Positions 45,289 to 55,573 are shown, counted from the first letter of the stretch. The stretch: 64,000 nt of DNA from Oegoconia quadripuncta (GCA_949316235.1 OX438743.1:19775771-19839770); one strand, 5' to 3'. Program-made: numbers and translations. The notes: generated by a model from the letters alone, not told the origin.

Positions 45289-46237
45289 TTTCATACAAAA
45301 AATATATTTCGCAGTCGGCGTTAATGTTGAAAGTAAATCAATCTACATTAAAATCACTCTAAACATTGACGCCGACTTCGAAAGATATTTTATCGTATAC
45401 TAGAAATAATAATGACCACAAGATAGAATAATTACCACAGTGAACATAGAAAATAAGTGATTAAGTGATAATTTATATTTTACTTTGTAGTGGTTGAAGT
45501 TTTATCTTTTTGTTAAAAAGTTTCATTTTTTACTTTTCAGTATTTTAGCGTGTTTGCCAATCTCAATGATCATTTTTGTGTGATAGCCACCTTTCTAGTT
45601 CCTACTATTTAGATAGACAATTGGGGTATACCAGCTTGTCCTGATGATCTTCGATTTATCAAATTTATTGATAATTACACCGACCCTCTCTACACCTTTT
45701 CCATTCACACACAAATTTTTTATAGTCTTCCTGCGAATAAGCGTGATAAACTAGACAATTGTCTAAATATATCAAGCTATTTTGCTATTTACCTACCTGA
45801 ATTACAAAAAAAACTACTGAACCGATTATATTGAATTTACAATGGAACCAGTTTAACCTAACCTAAACTCTTTCATATACAACAATGATCACGCAAATGA
45901 ACCGCCAAATGTCGGACTAATCGGTGAAAATACAAAAAAAAATACAGCCGAAAATAGAACCTCTTCATTTTTAAATTTTATTGATTGAAGTCGGTTAAAA
46001 ATTGAATCTATCTGCGGAGAAAGAACCCACATTATTATTCTGTTCTTTTTTATAGCGTGTTTTACTCTTCGGTTTCATGAATGGTACAATTTGATGAAAT
46101 TGTTTGTTTTCACAGAAAAAGTCTCCGCTGTATTCAAAACGAAACCAACTTTATTTGTCATGCTATCTGTACTGGTCATGGGGGAAGGGATCCCTTTTTC
46201 CCTCATCGGACACCTAGTTGACCCACCGGTGGGTTCA
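45289..46237. other. Unassigned DNA
   Basis: TAACCTAACCTAA at 45857 has two telomere-like CCTAA units only. No gene supported. Confidence 0.5.
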
Positions 46238-46322
46238 TGGTCATCATCATCGCAGTCGCAGGACGTCCACTGCTGAATACAGGCCACCCCCATAGAATTC
46301 CAGAGAGACCGGTGGGTTGCCG
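46238..46322 (+). repeat. Common lepidopteran TE fragment
   Basis: CATCATCATCGCAGTCGCAG, GACGTCCACTGCTGAATACAGG and CCCCCATAGAATTCCAGAGAG is a phrase I know from many lepidopteran repeats near LINE 3' regions; family not certain. Confidence 0.5.
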
Positions 46323-46875
46323 TGAGAAAATTGTTATTTCTCATATAGCGTTAAGTTTTAAAAGTACTAGGGGACAATAATCCTCTAAGAGGTTGAATAA
46401 TGACTCCAGCGGCGGAACATGCACGCGACTTGAAACACACATATTCCGACCTATTTTAAAGGATTATATACCGAAATTGGCAAAGCGGAACAGTCAAGTC
46501 AGTCCTCAGTGGCGATATATCAGAGTCATTTATACTACTTGCCGATGGTTGTTAAAATGGTGGCCGAAATACAGATCTGAACTTAATAACGTAAAATTAG
46601 TTTTAGGGGCTTTGATTATAAACAGTACCTATACCTACGATAGATGCATCACGGCACAAGATCCCAATATATGAACTTCTCAAAGGGGAAAGTTTTATAC
46701 GAGAAACGACGGCAGCATACTAATTCGCTCAGGTCCTTTCGGAAAGCCTTCACTATATTAGTGTAGAATGCAACGCTATGCTGAGCAAGACGAGAAAATC
46801 AATTCGATTTAGAATTCCGCTGTGCTGGCTTGGTTGACGTAGTCTCGATTTTGTAATGTTAATTTTAGTATTTCC
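46323..46875. other. Unassigned DNA
   Basis: The 93-codon frame at 46393-46674 has no recognisable motif. Confidence 0.5.
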
Positions 46876-47214
46876 TTTTTTTTTTTTATTTAATTTTTAT
46901 GCACAACGGGTTAGCACTTGGCCTCAATCACACCTGATGTTAAGTGAAGATGAGGCCGAAGGTGGAACCGTACTGACCTGGATACCCAAATATTTGGGGA
47001 ACTGGCTATCTTATCTCTGACAACCGAAACACAACAATGCTATTAACATTGCTGTTTGGCGGCAGATTTAGATAATATGGTGGTAGCTAGCCAGGCGGAC
47101 ATTAAAAATGCCCTACCACCAAACAAACCGAGTACTAAACATGTACCCCGCTGGGGATCGAACCCACGACCTCCGATTCGTAAACCCTACGTTGACATTG
47201 TGCCACGGAGGCGG
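46876..47214 (-). mobile_element. SINE-A, full length
   Basis: T-run to head CCGCCTCCGTGGCACAATG. Small deletion of TAAAC-AACATTG in the head (GTCAACGTAGGG). Confidence 0.92.
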
Positions 47215-47417
47215 TTAAAAATTTCCGTACCAATATTAGCAGAACAGAGCACTATACGAAGTCACATCGGTTTCATTCGCTAGTTTAGACAGAATAGCTA
47301 TCTTATTATACAGTTTTATACATTTTATTTATTATTTATTTTATTAAACAGTTTATATGTGTTATGTGTTTAAACGCGTTGTGTATAATATAAGGTATAT
47401 TATTTTTCATGGTCTGA

Positions 47418-47864
47418 TTTGAGTTCGGTACTAAACGAGGGGACGGTTACTAGCCAGTGGTAGAGCCACGCTGTAAGCTATTAGCTTGCAGCATGAATGG
47501 GCCGGCTCGACCGGGAAAGTACCACCCCCTCGCAGAAGACCGACGTCTGAGTAGTGGCATTTTGCCACTGCGCTTCGTCCGGTGAGCGAGGGCGCCGGAG
47601 GCCCACCTTCCAGTCTCTCTCCAGAATGGTAGCGGTATTTAAAGAGTTAGTACCCCAGGAGGGTACCAGCACTGCTGGAGAATCCCTCATCGCTCAGGCT
47701 GCCCTACTTATTCTGGGGTGGACACCTTCCTCAAAGGCCGGCAACGCATCTGTGACCCTTTTGGTGTTGCGGGTGTCCATGGGCGGCGGTGATTGCTTTC
47801 CATCAGGTGACCCGCATGCTCGTTTGCCGCCCTCTCATATAAAAAAAAAAAAAAAAAAAAAAGC
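47418..47864 (+). mobile_element. Retroelement F, ~445 bp, poly-A tail
   Basis: Text such as GGGCCGGCTCGACCGGGAAAG, TTTTGCCACTGCGCTTCGTCC, GCCGGCAACGCATCTGTGACC and CATGGGCGGCGGTGATTGC, then TCTCATAT and 22 A. The 3' half recurs inverted at 54700-54914. Such GC-rich non-coding sequence is common in Lepidoptera; whether it is a SINE or a LINE 3' end is unclear. Confidence 0.75.
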
Positions 47865-48730
47865 CATTATGGAAATCGGTTAATCCGTTTCAAAAATATT
47901 TAGTTTTTTTGTGTGAGTCATTCGGAGGTCGTCTAAATTTGTAATAGTACTTAAATAGTGTCCAAAATAAATCATACCACTGTAATATTAAAGGATACTA
48001 ATTATTTTTAGTGCAGATTGCGGCATCAAATGTTAGGTACTGCATGGAATTCTCATTTTTCATACGCAATTACTGTTTTCACCTATGATTACAATTTGTA
48101 TCCCGAAATAGTGCCTAAGTGCCTCCGAAATAGTGCCTAAGTGCCTCCGAAATAGTGCCTAAGTGCCTCCGAAATACTACTTTAAAAAACAACGAATTTA
48201 TTTAGATGTCTTTGTGAGGCTACAAGCGGGGATGTTGTCCCCAAATAATCTGAGGTTTGACGATGAGCATCTCATCTTCACTTAACATCGCATGTAATGG
48301 AAGTCAACCTCTAACCCGTCGTGAATAAGTTTAAAAAATAATTATACAATAGTAATACGAAACATATAACGAACTTACCTGAGTTAACTGCACATTTTAC
48401 TTTAGTTTTTTATTGTCATCAGATTATCCAGTCCACTTAAAGGTAACTCGTATTCCGGTCAGATACAAAAAAATATTAAAACTTTACCTAAATAATGGAA
48501 TATGCAGAATTTAAATACTCAGCAGCTGTAAAAGCGACCGTTCCAACGACAACTGCATGTGACATGGGACTGTACCGTTTTTTTAACAAGACATAATTAT
48601 TGTTGTAAAAACTACAAGTACATTTACAATAAATGGTAGTAAATTGTATGTCACATCCGTTTCATGTTGACAGCCAAAGCGTAAATAATAATATTTAGTT
48701 GATGTATTTTAATCGTATGTATATATTTGT
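47865..48730. other. Unassigned, with a 22-bp minisatellite
   Basis: Holds the three-unit tandem repeat at 48104-48175. A decayed SINE-A tail trace (CTCATCTTCACTTAACATCGC) lies at 48271-48325. Nothing else recognised. Confidence 0.5.
48104..48175. repeat. 22-bp tandem repeat, three copies
   Basis: Unit CGAAATAGTGCCTAAGTGCC plus TC, three identical copies and a partial fourth. Confidence 0.95.
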
Positions 48731-49028
48731 CAGCGTAGGTGGCTCAGCGGTTAAGACGCGGTCTCCCAATTTGGGAGGTCCAGGTTCGATTCCCAGACAG
48801 GCCAATTTAATTTAATTACTTATATGTGCATTTATCAGACTGGTCTTAAACTGTGAAGGAAAACATCGTGAGGAAACCTGCATGCCTGAGAAATAAAAAT
48901 TCTAAGTCATGTGAAGTCCCCAACCCGCATTGGGCTAGCGTGGTGGACTATGGCTCATACTCCCTAATTATACGAGGGTACGCCTAAATCCCTGCAGTGG
49001 GATGTTTACGGGCTGATGATGAGATGAG
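48731..49028 (+). mobile_element. SINE-D, full length
   Basis: Head GTAGGTGGCTCAGCGGTTAAG, B box GGTTCGATTCCCAG, CATTTATCAGACTGGTCTTAA, CAACCCGCATTGGGCTAGCG, end GGGCTGATGATGAGATGAG. Confidence 0.92.
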
Positions 49029-49111
49029 GCCTTAGATATCAATCTAAGGCCTGCGCGTGCGTATTTGAAAAAATAAATGAACTACCTATGCCAATATGTG
49101 AACTACATATA

Positions 49112-49150
49112 CCCTATTTTTTTCTGTAAGGTAAAAAAACTCATCCGGTA
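49112..49150 (-). repeat. Dispersed repeat H fragment
   Basis: TTTTCTGTAAGGTAAAAAAAC then TCATCCGGTATA is the complement of the H start (ACCGGGTGAGTTTTTTACC). Confidence 0.45.
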
Positions 49151-49695
49151 TAGTTATTATACTTATATAAAGTAAAGAAATAAAATCTTGAAAAATAATG
49201 GTACCTCCACTACATGTTAAGAGGGGGCAATTTGTTTATTTTGTAGAGCGTATCATTAAGTAAGTCTTTACAAAATATTGGCGACTATTTTCACAATTTT
49301 CTCGACACAGGGTTCCGTTCAGGAAACATTTACTTACTTAAATGTTAAACTTTACTCAAACTACCTACGATTATTTCTTTAAAAAATTTGTAATCTGATC
49401 ACTTTCAACAACATTTTGCAATCAGCTGTGTCCACACTGACCCGGGATTGAAGTAGGCAGAATCGATTTCTCTATTTATACCCAGGTAATGCTGAGTTTT
49501 GTGTTAAATATTGTGTTGTAGCATACCTAATGGAACAAAACAAGTGAAACTGACGAACACCACATGTCATTCATTCATTTTATTTCATCTATTTCTTTAA
49601 AAGATTTCAAAAGCATAGTAATGCCTGTATTCGGAGCAGGGCTTGTCAAAACCAAAATCAGCATCAAGTACAAAGGAGTAATATTTAGGTTTGGC
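49151..49695. other. Unassigned DNA
   Basis: No feature recognised. Confidence 0.5.
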
Positions 49696-49924
49696 TTTTT
49701 TTTTTAACTGGATACGCGTTTGACCACAGTCTCACCTGATGGGAAGTGACGATGTGGCCGAAGATGAAACAGGCGATCTCAGTAGATGCCTTAGTAGTTA
49801 CTACTACTCATCGATCGATCGTAGGTTGTAGGATTCAGGAAAGACTGACGCCGGAACGGAGTTCCATACCTTGGCTGTTCGCATTATAAATGAAGAGTCG
49901 AACCGCTTAGTGCGAATGTTCGGT
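49696..49924 (-). mobile_element. LINE family E 3' end
   Basis: T-run, TGGATACGCGTTTGACCACA, ATGGGAAGTGACGATGTGG, GACGCCGGAACGGAGTTCCA, TTGGCTGTTCGCATTATAAAT. Encodes the decayed AKVWNSVPASVF-like C-terminus. An ATCGATCGATCG slip is at 49812. Confidence 0.8.
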
Positions 49925-50344
49925 ATGTTAACGACACCTTAATCTTAAAAAAAACCGGTTTTGTTAAGGAGCGAAATCAAATGGGTTTTGAATCAATTAA
50001 GCGGTTTTTAGTGGTTTTCACTTCGCTTTTCTCGTCTCTATCATTAGGTACAAACTTTAAACGACGCCGATGCGTCAGTCTGGATTTAACCGGTTTATTA
50101 AGTTTTAAGTAGCGCTTTTATGTCGGACGTGCACCGACCGAAACCTTTTCTAAAATCCGGTATGCACCTTTATTTACCGGTATTTACGAAACCGGTTACG
50201 AGACCTTAATTAGGAGACTCCGCTCTACCTTATCTCGTTGTTAGTTGAAATAACATGTGATAATGAAGTTATTGTTGAAACAGTTTTTATCCCAAATCAG
50301 AGATATCCCAAACATTAGTGTTCCAATCATTAAAAGTGTAATGC
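49925..50344. promoter_or_regulatory. Cluster of AACCGGTT sites (first part)
   Basis: Perfect AACCGGTT at 49953-49960, 50088-50095 and 50190-50197, with TACCGGTA at 50175-50182 and TCCGGTAT near 50157. AACCGGTT is the known consensus of Grainyhead/CP2 factors. No gene lies here. Regulatory use is an inference only. Confidence 0.35.
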
Positions 50345-50640
50345 TTGTAACGACATCCACGACTCACCTTTTAAAATATATATAAATACACACGACATGG
50401 GGGTGGGCCCATTGCCGTTAAAACGTGCAAGTCTATAGATGTTTTTCTTTCATTTTGGATTTTTAGCATAAAATGTATCATTAGCACCAGCGGGTTCAAG
50501 ACGAATCTAACGGCACCTTGCACTTCAAATTCGGTCAAATCGTTTAGGCTATAGGATTTAACATAGAAATCTACAAACATACACTCAAAAATCATTAGCT
50601 TCCATTCTGGAACAATCGGGTAAAAACCGGTTTTCATAAA
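50345..50640 (-). repeat. Dispersed repeat R, longest copy
   Basis: GACTCACCTTTTAAAATATA, CCCATTGCCGTTAAAACGTG, CAAGTCTATAGATG recur at 61935-62050; GATTCGTCTTGAAC to GGAAGCTAATG on the minus strand recurs at 1540-1710. A fourth perfect AACCGGTT (50625-50632) and AACCGGTA (50658) are at its edge. Confidence 0.55.
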
Positions 50641-51124
50641 TTTATCGAACCAGAAAAAACCGGTACTAGCACGTTATTTACTGTATCGGTATTTTCGGTC
50701 TTGATTTCAAAGCATACAGAAAAGGTATTAAACAGCATAGCAGTACATTACTATGACATTTACGATGCACTAAGGGAGTCATAAGGAAATAACGATATAA
50801 TCGGGTCCTAAAGCATGGAGAAGCTTTTACGTTGTTTTATAGCGTAAAGATGCAGACGTGGGGATGGGTCGTGAGTCACTCAATGAAGGAGATTTGAATA
50901 ATATATGCATCACTTTTGTGATTAATACTGATGGGCAAGATAGTTTGCAAATGGAAAATTTCCATATATTTCCTCATAGAAAAGTTTCCTATTGGAATTT
51001 CAATTAATAAAGATTATAAAGAATTTCAATGAAATAACCATATTATACGTACAACTAGCAGGAGATCGAGCATTAAGCTAAAACAGTGAACAATCATGAT
51101 TGATTTACCATGATCAAATTGGGG
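50641..51124. other. Unassigned DNA
   Basis: No feature recognised beyond the AACCGGTA at 50658. Confidence 0.5.
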
Positions 51125-51221
51125 ACGTCTTGAAGAAAGGCCAAGTCGACCCTAAACCGACGAGCATGTATGAACAACCTTATGAGAGTGAATGAAGCAA
51201 AAGGGGTGTGTCAGGATCGTA
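51125..51221 (+). pseudogene. RTE-like LINE fragment, insertion target
   Basis: GAAAGGCCAAGTCGACCCTA, AACCGACGAGCATG, GAATGAAGCAAAAGGGGTGTG and CAGGATCG match the complement of 30771-30878. It is interrupted by the R1-type LINE. Confidence 0.75.
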
Positions 51222-51234
51222 GGCACTTATAGAT

Positions 51235-52865
51235 TCCGACCGATATGCCTGCTGAACGAGACGGGGAAACTCTTCGAGAGAGTTATCTCCGCTCGTATCA
51301 GCGGGCACCTGTCGCGAGTGGGTCCCGATTTGTCGGACCGCCAGTTCGGATTCCGGCAGGGGCGATCGACGGTTGACGCGGTCAATCTCGTTCGCTCCCT
51401 GTCGGAATCGGCGGTCCGCGGGGGGGGTGTGGCGTTGGCGGTGAGTTTGGACATCGTCAACGCCTTCGGTGCCCTCCCCTGGCAGGCGATCAGGGAGGCC
51501 CTCGTATATCACGAGGTACCTCCCTACCTGCGGGCCGTTATCGGGGCCTATCTGCGCGACAGGACCGTGAGGTTTATTGGTCGGAACGGGGTGGAAACAC
51601 GGAGGGATGTCTGTTGCGGGGTTCCACAGGGGTCCGTTTTAGGGCCCCTGTTGTGGAACCTCGCATACGATGCGGTCCTTCGCATCAGTCTCCCCCCCGG
51701 CCTGTCTGTCGTCTGCTACGCAGACGACACACTGGTGTTGGCCGAGGGGACCGACTTCGAGGAGGTGCTTCGGCTCGCCGAACTTGGCGTGGCATGTGTC
51801 GTCGGGAAGGTACGCGAGCTGGGCCTGGAGGTAGCGCCTCACAAGACCGAGGCGCTATGGTTCCACGGCCTCCGACGAGGCCGGCAACCACCCAGCTCGC
51901 GACTCCGGGTAGGTGACGCTGAAGTCCAGGTGGGGCGGTGCATCAAGTACCTGGGCCTCACCCTGGACAGCCGATGGGGCTTCGAAGAGCATTTCGAGCG
52001 CCTGGTCCCCCGAGTGCGTAAGGTAGCGGGCGCGTTGCACCGCCTGCTACCTAATCTCGGGGGACCACGGGAGGAAGTTCGCCGCCTCTACGGTGGCGTC
52101 GTGCGATCCATGGCCCTCTACGGGGCCCCCGTCTGGTCCAGCGACCTGGCGGGGTCCTCCCGCTGCAGAGCTCTCCTCGGGAGCCTGCAGCGGCTGATGG
52201 CCATCCGGATCGTACGAGGCTACCGGACGATTTCGTTCGAGGCGGCGACGGTCCTAGCGCGGGCTCCACCCTTCGACATCCTGGCCGACATGGACGCGGC
52301 GGTTTACGACCGCATCCGTTCTGTCGGACGGGACGCCGAGGGGGTCGCGCCGGACCGAGAGCTCGAAATGCTACGGCAGAACGCACACCGACGTGCGCTG
52401 ACGCTCTGGCGGGAGCGCCTTGTGCTACAAGGCTGCACCCGCCAACGCGCCGTCGGAGCCGTTCTGCCGAACTTCGAAGCATGGATGGGGAGGAAAGGCT
52501 GCGTCACCTACAGGTTGACTCAGATACTCACCGGGCACGGGTGCTTCGGTGAGTATCTGAGTCGAATCGGACGGGAGGAGACGGCACGATGCCACCACTG
52601 CGCGTCCGACCAGGACTCCGCCCAGCACACGCTGGAGGACTGCCCGGCGTGGCAGTCCAAGCGTCGAGACCTGGTCGACCGGATCGGACGAGATCTGTCC
52701 CCGCCAGCATTAGTCGCGGCTATGCTGGCGAGCGAGGAGGGTTGGAAGGCAGCGGCCTCCTTCTGCGAGGCAGTCATGCTCCAGAAGGAGGCCGCAGAGC
52801 GGGATCGGGAGAGGGCCGATCCCGCTCGCAGGAGGCGACGTCGGGGGGGCGGCAACGCTCGCTAG
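51235..52865 (+). CDS. R1-clade reverse transcriptase, C-terminal 540 codons
   Basis: Open from the truncation point to TAG at 52863-52865. The ATG at 51192 belongs to flanking DNA. Motifs in order: FRPICLLNETGKLFERVI, DRQFGFRQGRSTVDAV, SLDIVNAFGALPW (block A), CGVPQGSVLGPLLWN, CYADDTLVL near 51715-51740, IKYLGLTLDSRWGFEEH, and a CX2CX8HX4C zinc knuckle at 52590-52643. The basic end is RRRRRRGGGNAR. It lacks the endonuclease and the N-terminal reverse transcriptase blocks. The frame has no stop, suggesting a recent insertion. R1-clade enzymes nick DNA and copy their RNA at the nick; this copy cannot. Confidence 0.92.
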
Positions 52866-52944
52866 CCCCCCTGCACGTCGCCCGGGGTCGCGGGGGGCTA
52901 CATCTCGGGGCGATGTAGCCGCCGGACGCGACCCGGGAGAGGAT

Positions 52945-53215
52945 GACACCCCCCGGAGCGACCGGGGGGGTGTCGTCGCATCGGGCCCTGTCGCGCCTCA
53001 CACCGCTCGCTGATCGCGGTGTGGGGCTCGACAGTGCTCCCGCGGAGGGCGCGCTAGCCGCCCTCCGGGAACGGGCCTCCCTTTATGAGGGGAGGCGGGG
53101 CGGGGGACGACCTGGAGCCGCTTATGCGTTCCCAGGTCCTCCCTACTGCCGAGGAAGGTCGCCGGGGGGTTTTAGTGGGTAGTCCCGCTCCTGTCATTGG
53201 AGCGGGGAGTCCCAC
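52945..53215 (+). other. Three hairpins in the R1-type 3' UTR
   Basis: Hairpin 1: 52945-52956 with 52962-52974 (GACACCCCCCGG arm, one bulged G). Hairpin 2: CACACCGC 52999-53006 with GCGGTGTG 53016-53023, plus outer TGTCG/CGACA (52989 and 53029). Hairpin 3: CCCGCTCC 53184-53191 with GGAGCGGG 53199-53206, plus outer GTGGG/CCCAC (53175 and 53211). Confidence 0.8.
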
Positions 53216-53445
53216 ATATCCCCGTCGCTGCCCCACAGCGGCGGGTCGAATGCGTAAACGTATTTCCCCTCGAAAAAAAAAAAAAAAAAAAAAAGGCACT
53301 TATAGATAGTCAATTAAAGTTCACGAGGCGGGAGTTAACGAAAAGAAAAAGTCAGAGACCTAAGTAGTGGTTTTTGACTTGAAATTTAAAAATATTTAAA
53401 GTTTGAGCTTTCCTAATAGATTCCGGCAAAGAGTTCCACAGATAT

Positions 53446-53541
53446 TTGACCTCAATCAGACCCAGTGAAGGTGAGGTCGAAGGTGGAAGCGTACTGACCC
53501 GGAAACCCCAACACATTTGGGGGGCTGGCTATCTTATCTTA
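53446..53541 (-). mobile_element. SINE-A internal fragment
   Basis: GACCTCAATCAGACC (deleted CACCTGATGTTAAG), GGTGAGGTCGAAGGTGG, CCCGGAAACCCCAACAC, GGGGGGCTGGCTATC. No A-tail and no head. Confidence 0.8.
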
Positions 53542-53763
53542 GCCTTACGTCTAATATTACTTTAAAACGTTTCACTAACGCCTTTAAACTGTACCTATAC
53601 ACGAAGATACGACAACTTGAACCGTTAGCATTCAGATGAGCGTGTCTCGTGCCTTGGGGTGAGATAACAAAGCGATATTATCAGTATTCTCACATAATGT
53701 GTTATACAGAGGTATAAACTGTATTACATGCAGGGAATCGAAATCGGCATAAGTACTTTATAG

Positions 53764-53868
53764 ATGGATATTTATGTATGTTTATCCGTTATATAGTATC
53801 CATAGCACAAGCTTTGTTTAGTTTGGGACTAGATGATTGGTGTAAGTGTCTGAAATATTTATTTATTT
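53764..53868 (+). mobile_element. SINE-B tail half
   Basis: GGATATTTATGTATGTTTATCC, CATAGCACAAGCTTTG, then GATGATTGGTGTAAGTGTCTG and ATTTATTTATTT. Head absent. Confidence 0.88.
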
Positions 53869-53871
53869 TGA

Positions 53872-54075
53872 TCTATGTACGAAGTGCCTTTCCCACAAAT
53901 TTTATTTCGATAAAGAGACACATGTCTACTTGCTTTCGCACATTCTTATATGCCTAGATATTTAAGTAACGCGGCGGGTCAGTGACCTCATTCGCACTAC
54001 ACACAAACCTTTACAGGTTTTCGTAGGCGTCTTATAGTGAAGATTGTTAAAATAATGTTTTATGGATAAATAAAA
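53872..54075 (+). repeat. Dispersed repeat Z, copy 2
   Basis: Aligns with 10262-10497 in the same order of phrases. A ~25-bp segment around TGTATCCC/AATAAATTAATAACG present in copy 1 is missing. It follows a SINE-B end and precedes the short R1-type tail. Confidence 0.75.
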
Positions 54076-54084
54076 TAAAAAAAA

Positions 54085-54141
54085 GTCGCCGTCCCCCAGG
54101 CGAGCGGTACGCGTAAAGCATTTCCCCGCGAAAAAAAAAAA
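54085..54141 (+). mobile_element. 57-bp R1-type LINE 3' tip
   Basis: GTCGCCGTCCCCCAGGCGAG, ACGCGTAAAGCATTTCCCCG, then poly-A, corresponding to the last bases of the element at 51235-53294 (GTCGCTGCCCCACAGCGGCG ... TATTTCCCCTCG). An extreme 5' truncation of a related subfamily. Confidence 0.7.
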
Positions 54142-54699
54142 GGCTTCGCGAGTGCAGGTCTGTGCGATATTTTTATTTATTCCGCATTTAAAAAGAAATC
54201 TTAATTTAACGTCCCTGGACGGAATAAACCCTCTTAAGATATATTATTATTCTTATTGCTAAATATTCGCAAATAGGGCTGCTAACGATTACTCCTCAAA
54301 TTTACTAATATTTTTTTCCCGTAATGTCAAAGGTATCAAAAGTTACACAGCTTCTCCCATGGCGTGATTTGCATCACATACTTTGTGAATACTTGTCTTG
54401 GGCTACTATCCATGATCGAACTTGACTCCCACGGGATGAGACATGTTGTTTTTGTTTAATATTTTGAAAAGGAAACTAATTACTGAATTATACCCAGTGG
54501 CGGTAATTTCATATAAGCCCAAAAGCTCGGCTTCCCCTATTAAATACTCGATCAGGACTATTAATTATTTAAACAGTAAAATCTTTGATTTAAACATTCG
54601 CACATGTCAAACTGAATCATTGTGCTTGGTTGCCTATGTAACTTCACTAGCTGTATAAAAACAAAATCATTGTCGGGCCTGCCTTACATTATATATATA
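54142..54699. other. Unassigned DNA
   Basis: The 71-codon frame at 54443-54658 has no motif. No repeat recognised. Confidence 0.45.
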
Positions 54700-54914
54700 T
54701 TTTTTTTATATATGAGAGGGCGGCAAACGAGCATGCGGTTCACCTGATGGACAGCAATCACCGCCGCCCATGAACACCCGCAACACCAAAAGGGTCACAG
54801 ATGCGTTGCCGGCCTTTGAGGAAGGTGTAGGCTCGTTTCTTGAAGCTTCCAATGTCGTACTCGTTCGGGAATACCGCTGCCGGAAGTCCGTTATATTTGG
54901 AACCCTAGGCACGC
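54700..54914 (-). mobile_element. Retroelement F 3' half
   Basis: Inverted copy of the 3' part of 47418-47864: GAGAGGGCGGCAAACGAGCA, ATCACCGCCGCCCATG, CAGATGCGTTGCCGGCC, with additional upstream text (GCCTACACCTTCC, complement) not seen in the other copy. Confidence 0.78.
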
Positions 54915-55221
54915 CACAGATTATACCCATATTTACCAATATCGAGTATGTACAAAATGGTTGAATAATTTACACATTTAAATGAAATAAAATTATGAAG
55001 TTATTGAAAGCACACATAATGGTATACAGTACGAAGTTTCCCAGTCGATATAATTTGACGGAACTTATAAATAGCCGTTATGGAATGTCCCCAATAACAT
55101 TTCCTTTCATATCGCCTACAATCTAAATAACATAAAGTAAACATGATATACGTGAAGCTAGAATATACAAAATGGAATTCAGCTATTTTGACAATGTCAA
55201 AAAACTGTTCTGAAATTAATA
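54915..55221. other. Unassigned DNA
   Basis: No feature recognised. Confidence 0.5.
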
Positions 55222-55358
55222 AATAAAATAAATAAATTTTTCGGACACTTACACCTATCGTCTAGTCCCAAACTAAGCAAAGCTTGTGCTATGGATACTA
55301 AATAATGGATTTGAACCCGCAACCGTTGGTTTCGCTGACAGGGTCACTATCCACTACA
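55222..55358 (-). mobile_element. SINE-B, deleted middle, cut head
   Basis: Tail block with CCAAACTAAGCAAAGCTTG, then GGATTTGAACCCGCAACCG: the body between is lost. The head ends at CCACTACAC, shortly before the MITE at 55366. Confidence 0.85.
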
Positions 55359-55365
55359 CATTGAT

Positions 55366-55500
55366 GTCGATTCGGATATACACCAACTAAACTAAAACCA
55401 GTTTTAAAGTAGTACTGTCTCTTTCTCCCTGTAACAGTACAATGCGACGGCACCACTCCAAAACTGGTTTTAGTTTAGTTGGTGTACATCCGAATCGACA
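55366..55500. mobile_element. MITE-like element with ~40-bp inverted repeats
   Basis: Left end TGTCGATTCGGATATACACC, AACTAAACTAAAACCAGTTTT; right end is its inverted copy, ending ATCCGAATCGACA. The inner ~50 bp (TACTGTCTCTTTCTCCC and on) is unique. No target duplication is evident and no coding capacity is present. Confidence 0.8.
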
Positions 55501-55573
55501 CAAGTGTCTTGTAATTAAAAAGAACTTTTTTAAGTCGCTTAAAAATTATTGATTAACTTTGATAGTTATCATA

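Larger units (their letters stand above)
51235..53294 (+). mobile_element. 5'-truncated R1-clade LINE with 14-bp target duplication
   Basis: AGGCACTTATAGAT at 51221-51234 and again at 53294-53307 frames the element. It holds an open reverse transcriptase frame, a GC-rich 3' UTR of ~400 bp with three hairpins, and 22 A (53273-53294). It is far more GC-rich than its surroundings. A ~57-bp piece of a related 3' end is at 54085-54141. Confidence 0.92.

Noticed and set aside
45855..45870. Telomeric repeat
   Set aside because: Only two CCTAA units; far too short.
46393..46674. 93-codon plus frame as a gene
   Set aside because: No motif, and no splice or repeat evidence supports it.
48104..48175. 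CRISPR-like array
   Set aside because: Direct tandem units without spacers, in a eukaryotic genome.
51192..51234. Start codon of the R1-type ORF at 51192
   Set aside because: It lies in flanking DNA before the target duplication; the element is 5'-truncated.
51180..53309. Many further frames on both strands over the R1-type LINE
   Set aside because: By-products of high GC content with few stops; none has family motifs.
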